Shown here: one piece after another, positions 60,901 through 64,000 of the stretch
How the letters are laid out: each line of letters opens with the position of its first letter
How positions within the stretch are numbered: position 1 is the first letter of the stretch
DNA from: Campylobacter concisus ATCC 51562
GTDB taxonomy: Bacteria > Campylobacterota > Campylobacteria > Campylobacterales > Campylobacteraceae
Length of the DNA stretch: 64,000 bases
NCBI RefSeq assembly: GCF_000466745.1
Contig: NZ_ANNI01000003.1
Span: forward strand, 496,001-560,000
Direction of reading: 5' to 3'
Made by a program: the position numbers and the translations under genes
The notes under the pieces: model-generated
Told to the model about the DNA's origin: nothing
Seen by the model: only the letters and a program-made list of their open reading frames with translations
Database searches by the model: none

Positions 60901-62068
60901 CATTTAAATTTAGCTCTATAATCTCATCTTTTGTGTAGCCAACAGAAGATAAAAATGCATTACTAGCATCAATAATATCGCCGCTATAAGCATCATAAAC
61001 TACTATTTTCAAAAAGCTTTGTTCAAAAATATAGCCAAATCTACTTTTGTATTCTTCTAGCCCATCAGTTGCTTTTTTGGCTTCTATCTTTAGCTTGTTT
61101 ATTCCATTTTTTATATCTTCAAATTCTGTTACATTAAGGCTTCGTTTTATCTCGTATTCATCGCCATCTAAAGTATCTCTTACCTCTTTTAAAGCTGGCA
61201 TTATTCTATTTTTTACAAATTTTACATCTCTAACCCATAAAATTAAAGAAGATATAAAACAAAAGATCGATAGCCAAAATAACACAAACTGCATAAAGAT
61301 ATGAAAATGCTTCGTTGAAGCGGTAATAACAAAAATTTTATACTCTGGCATATAGCTTATAAGATAAAAGCCCATATGGCTTAAAGAAAATATTATTTTA
61401 TCCTCTTTAAACTCGTCGCCAAGACTCACATAAGGCAAAAACATCGATTCATCAAATTTTTTATAAAACTCATCTCTTGATAAATTTCCATATTTATCCA
61501 CCAAATAAGCATAAGTTTTGGTTTTCTCATCGTAATCTACATTAGTGTAGTTTTGTAAAAATTTTATATCAATTTGAACTAAAATGCTGCCTCCATTTTT
61601 TAGTCCATAAGATGCATAAATGTCTCTAAAACGATTATTTCTGTAGACACGATCCGATACTGTAAATTTTCCAGCATCTGTCTCGTTTAAACTAAGCTGA
61701 GATAGATTCTTTTCAGCTATGTCATCAGCACCTAAAAATCTCTTTGAATAGAGTAAATTTCTATTTTTATCAAAAACATAAAAAGCTATATAAAGATCGT
61801 TTTTTGTTGAATTTTTATCAAATAGCATATCGCTAAGACCTGCTTCAACCATTTTTGACTTTAAAAATAGATCGTTTTTTATTATAAAAAAGCTATTTGA
61901 GATTGATGATTTTATATTCGAATTAGTTGAGCTAAGATCATGCTTTATATCGTTCGTACCGGCACAAACTACAAATAATGCTAAAAATATAAATGAGAGT
62001 AGAAGTAAAATAGCCTTTGTATAAAACATTTTTACTATTTGAAGGCTGGTTTTTTGTTTCTCAAGCAC
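57974..62068 (-). CDS. Membrane PAS-GGDEF-EAL c-di-GMP signalling protein
   Basis: This protein is about 1,364 residues long. It has a membrane helix near residues 18-40, a periplasmic sensor region, a second helix near 260-283, several PAS-like domains (first near 350-460, FEQSFLKIVVYDA), a GGDEF domain and an EAL domain. The GGDEF motif is intact (RIGGDEFIGA, ~925), so it may make c-di-GMP. The EAL domain is altered: EAF for EAL (~1045), IVD where ITE is usual, and IKNLED where the EGVET loop is usual. DDFASYSG and the later lysine (FNIDKRF) remain. It may bind rather than degrade c-di-GMP. GTG at 62068 is preferred for its GAGG spacing over GTG at 62077. Confidence 0.88.
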
Positions 62069-62176
62069 GATAGACACCTCGTTAGTTTAGGTTTTGGCTT
62101 TGATTTTATCCCATTTTTACTTGATTTGGGTTTATAAAGGTAAGTATTTATTTAGAATTTATTGATTTATTTAAAA

Positions 62177-62209
62177 TTGAGCCAAAAATTTATTTAAAAT
62201 TTGGCTCAA
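62177..62209 (-). terminator. Terminator after the nitroreductase gene
   Basis: Stem TTGAGCCAAA / TTTGGCTCAA with a 13-nt AT-rich loop lies 5 nt after the stop and is followed by TTTTAAATAAATC on the minus strand. Confidence 0.75.
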
Positions 62210-62214
62210 ATATC

Positions 62215-62847
62215 TTAATAGATCCAAGTAACGATATCAGAAATTTCTCTGCAAAGTTTTTTTGGTTGTGGATTTAGGCGGTAGCCAAATGGCACCATGA
62301 TGGCCAATCTTTGAAAGCTCTCATCAAGCCCCAAAAGTTCATTTAAAGCGTGTCTGTCAAAGCCTTCTATCGGGCAACTATCAATGCCCAAACTCGCAGC
62401 TGCATTCATCATATTTGTGGCGATTATCATGCATTGTTCATGTGACCACTGAAATGTTAGCTCATCATCGTTTTTAAAATTTGCTAGCAAAAAGTCATGG
62501 TAAAATTTTTGCCTTGCAGCAATGGCTTCAGGATCTTTATTGGTATTTCTAGCGATCATTTTATTAACGTATGCGCTTCCAAATTTTACCTCTTTGATCT
62601 TAGCTAAAACGACAACTAAATGCGAGCAAGATGTGATTTGTGCTTGATTCCATGAAAGAGCTTTTATTTTTTCTCTAAGCTCTTTATTTTGAACGACTAA
62701 GATATCCCACTGCTCAAGGCCAGTTGAGCTAGGGCTTAATCTACCAGCTTCTAGTATAAAATCAAACTCTCCAGCACTGATTTTTTTGCTTTCGTCAAAA
62801 ACCTTGCAAGCATGACGAAATTTTAAAATTTCAAGATAATTCATCAT
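62215..62847 (-). CDS. Nitroreductase family protein (RdxA-like)
   Basis: The 210-residue FMN-dependent oxidoreductase has FMN-phosphate-binding RHACKVFDE (~11-19), GRLSPSSTGLEQWD (~35-48), SCPIEGFD (~161) and a DIVTWIY ending. Length and ending resemble RdxA/FrxA-type enzymes of Helicobacter and Campylobacter, which activate metronidazole. Two ATGs in tandem follow AAAGGAG. It is a single-gene unit with its own terminator. Confidence 0.9.
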   Translation of the reverse strand: MMNYLEILKFRHACKVFDESKKISAGEFDFILEAGRLSPSSTGLEQWDILVVQNKELREKIKALSWNQAQITSCSHLVVVLAKIKEVKFGSAYVNKMIARNTNKDPEAIAARQKFYHDFLLANFKNDDELTFQWSHEQCMIIATNMMNAAASLGIDSCPIEGFDRHALNELLGLDESFQRLAIMVPFGYRLNPQPKKLCREISDIVTWIY

Positions 62848-62937
62848 CTCTCCTTTGTAGTTTTTGAAATTATAGAATGGTTAAGTAAATTAAAAGATTT
62901 CACTAACACAATGAGATAGCATGCTATTTTTAAAAAT

Positions 62938-63960
62938 TTATCTTAAAAATATACCAAACTCGCTCTTTGACACCGCGGAGCCAACAATAGCTGAACTTTC
63001 ATAGCCTACTTCTTTTAAGCGTTTTACTGCAAGCATCGCGTCCTTTTCACCAACTGCGAGCAAAAGCCCACCTGAAGTTTGTGCGTCAAATAGCAAAATA
63101 TCAGCTTCTTTGTCTATAAAATGCTTTGCAAATTCGCGGTTTTTATAGCTTCCCTCTGGAATTATGCCCATATCTGCAAATTCCTTTGCACTTGCAATGA
63201 TTGGCACGTTTTTTTCATAAATTTCAAAACTGATCTTTTCATTTAGCATTTCGCTTAAATGCCCCAAAAAGCCAAATCCAGTCACATCAGTAGCACCGTA
63301 AACTTTGATGCCATCAAGTGCCTTTAATGCATAAAAATTTAGCTGTGCCATGATAGTTGCAGCCTCTTTTATCTGCTCCATGCTTAATAAATCAGCCTTT
63401 ATTGCTGTGCTTAAAATGCCGCTTCCAAGGGGCTTTGTAAGTATTAAAACATTGCCTTTTATGGCTGTATTATTTGCCCAAAATTTATTAGGATGTACTC
63501 TTCCAGTGACGCTAAGTCCATAATACATCTGCTGTGTCTCGATCGTATGCCCGCCAACTATAATGCCACCACACTCTTTTACTTTATCGGCTCCACCTCG
63601 TAAAATTTCGCCTAAAATTTCAGGTGCCAAGTTGCAGCTATCAAAGCCCACGATATTTAGGGCATTTATCACCTCGCCACCCATTGCAAAGACATCACTT
63701 AGGCTATTTGCAGCAGCGATTTGACCGTAAATAAATGGATCATTTACTACAGGCGTTATAAAATCAAGCGTTTGAACAAGTGCAAGATCACTTGAAATTT
63801 TAAAGACACTCGCGTCTTCGTTAGAATTTGTGCTTGAGAGCAGATTTGGATGAGATAAATTTAAACTACTAATCGTTTTGTTTAGACCCGACGGGTCAAG
63901 CTTAGCAGCTCAACCAGCGGCTCTAACGAACTGCGTAAGCTTTTTGTCGTGATAGATCAT
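62938..63960 (-). CDS. selD: Selenophosphate synthetase, itself a selenoprotein
   Basis: SelD makes selenophosphate from selenide and ATP. The reading frame continues upstream of 63684 through a TGA at 63910-63912, codon 17, in LTQFVRAAG-U-AAKLDPSG. Position 17 is the catalytic Cys in E. coli SelD, and Lys20 is also kept, so Sec is the clear reading. The full protein is 340 residues. A short hairpin starts 12 nt after the TGA. Later motifs are FAMGGEVINALNIVGFD, GGHTIETQ and ATDVTGFGFLGHL. The ATG at 63960 overlaps the stop of an upstream gene (ATGA). Confidence 0.95.
63885..63897 (-). promoter_or_regulatory. SECIS hairpin of selD
   Basis: GACCC-GTC-GGGTC forms a 5-bp stem with a very small loop, starting 12 nt after the UGA, at the same spacing as the fdhA element. 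Neighbouring bases could extend it with a bulge. Confidence 0.6.
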
Positions 63961-64000
63961 AATTTTATTTGCTCGTGAGTTGAGAGTATGTCGATGATCT
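63957..64000 (-). CDS. 3' end of an unidentified gene upstream of selD
   Basis: The last 13 codons visible read IIDILSTHEQIKL followed by TGA, which overlaps the selD ATG by 4 nt (ATGA). This points to a translationally coupled upstream gene beyond the window. In C. jejuni a SirA/TusA-like gene (Cj1505c) neighbours selD; identity here cannot be shown from 13 residues. Confidence 0.5.
   Translation of the reverse strand, partial: IIDILSTHEQIKL

Overview
The window reads as chromosomal DNA of an epsilonproteobacterial Campylobacter, most like the C. concisus group. The coding sequence is AT-rich, with the AAATTT/TTAAAATTT word bias usual in this genus. Gene orders match several C. jejuni blocks: pyrF-nusB-ribH/kdsA/DMT/der/aroK/trpS/serS/pflB; the P19-FTR1 iron system; fdhAB; selA-selB; mqnA/upp/malic enzyme/gltX/SurA-like; motE-fliJ-purA-hisZ-like; yedE; and selD. 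Relative to C. jejuni, the blocks are rearranged next to one another and carry insertions. No phage, IS element or CRISPR array was seen. Species assignment is an inference.

Layout. 1-5.5 kb: the 5' part of lemA and a LapA-type repeat adhesin of about 1,670 residues. The adhesin's first codons are out of frame with the rest because of a short CT dinucleotide run. 6.0-13.2 kb (minus strand): tRNA-Ser(GCT), pyrF-nusB-ribH, a TonB-dependent receptor, two overlapping SMR exporter genes, kdsA and a DMT permease. The SMR-kdsA stretch is clearly GC-richer than its surroundings. 13.3-20.8 kb (plus strand): der, aroK, a 0.5-kb noncoding array of imperfect palindromes, trpS, a membrane protein gene, serS and pflB. 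20.8-30.2 kb (minus strand): a DUF2920 gene, then an iron-uptake locus read from right to left as ftr1, p19, a DUF2318 protein, two FtsX-like permeases, an ABC ATPase, a TlpA-like lipoprotein and a TraT-like lipoprotein. A Fur-box-like site lies upstream and an internal terminator follows p19.

30.4-41.4 kb is a formate/selenium region. fdhB and fdhA are followed upstream by a small Tat-signal protein; fdhA contains an in-frame UGA for selenocysteine with a SECIS hairpin. Next come a DsbC-like thiol protein, selB and selA, and, divergently, a multi-[4Fe-4S] protein, a TorD-like chaperone and a Met/His-rich small protein. 41.4-47.1 kb: mqnA, a barstar/barnase pair placed between mqnA and upp, malic enzyme, gltX, and a SurA-like chaperone. 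47.3-51.3 kb: a siderophore-type TonB receptor with a Fur box and an SbmA/YddA-type ABC transporter. 51.3-64 kb: the selenium transporter gene yedE, moeA, terC, the flagellar pair motE-like/fliJ, purA, a HisZ-like gene, a large PAS-GGDEF-EAL membrane protein, a nitroreductase, and selD. selD is itself a selenoprotein, with UGA at codon 17.

Two themes connect these genes. The first is selenium and formate metabolism: selA, selB, selD, yedE, moeA, fdhA and its maturation factors, and a Sec-containing SelD that depends on the system it feeds. The second is iron acquisition: FTR1/P19 and two TonB receptors. The most unusual items are the CT-tract frameshift that disconnects the retention module of the adhesin, the palindrome array between aroK and trpS, and the barnase-barstar insertion.
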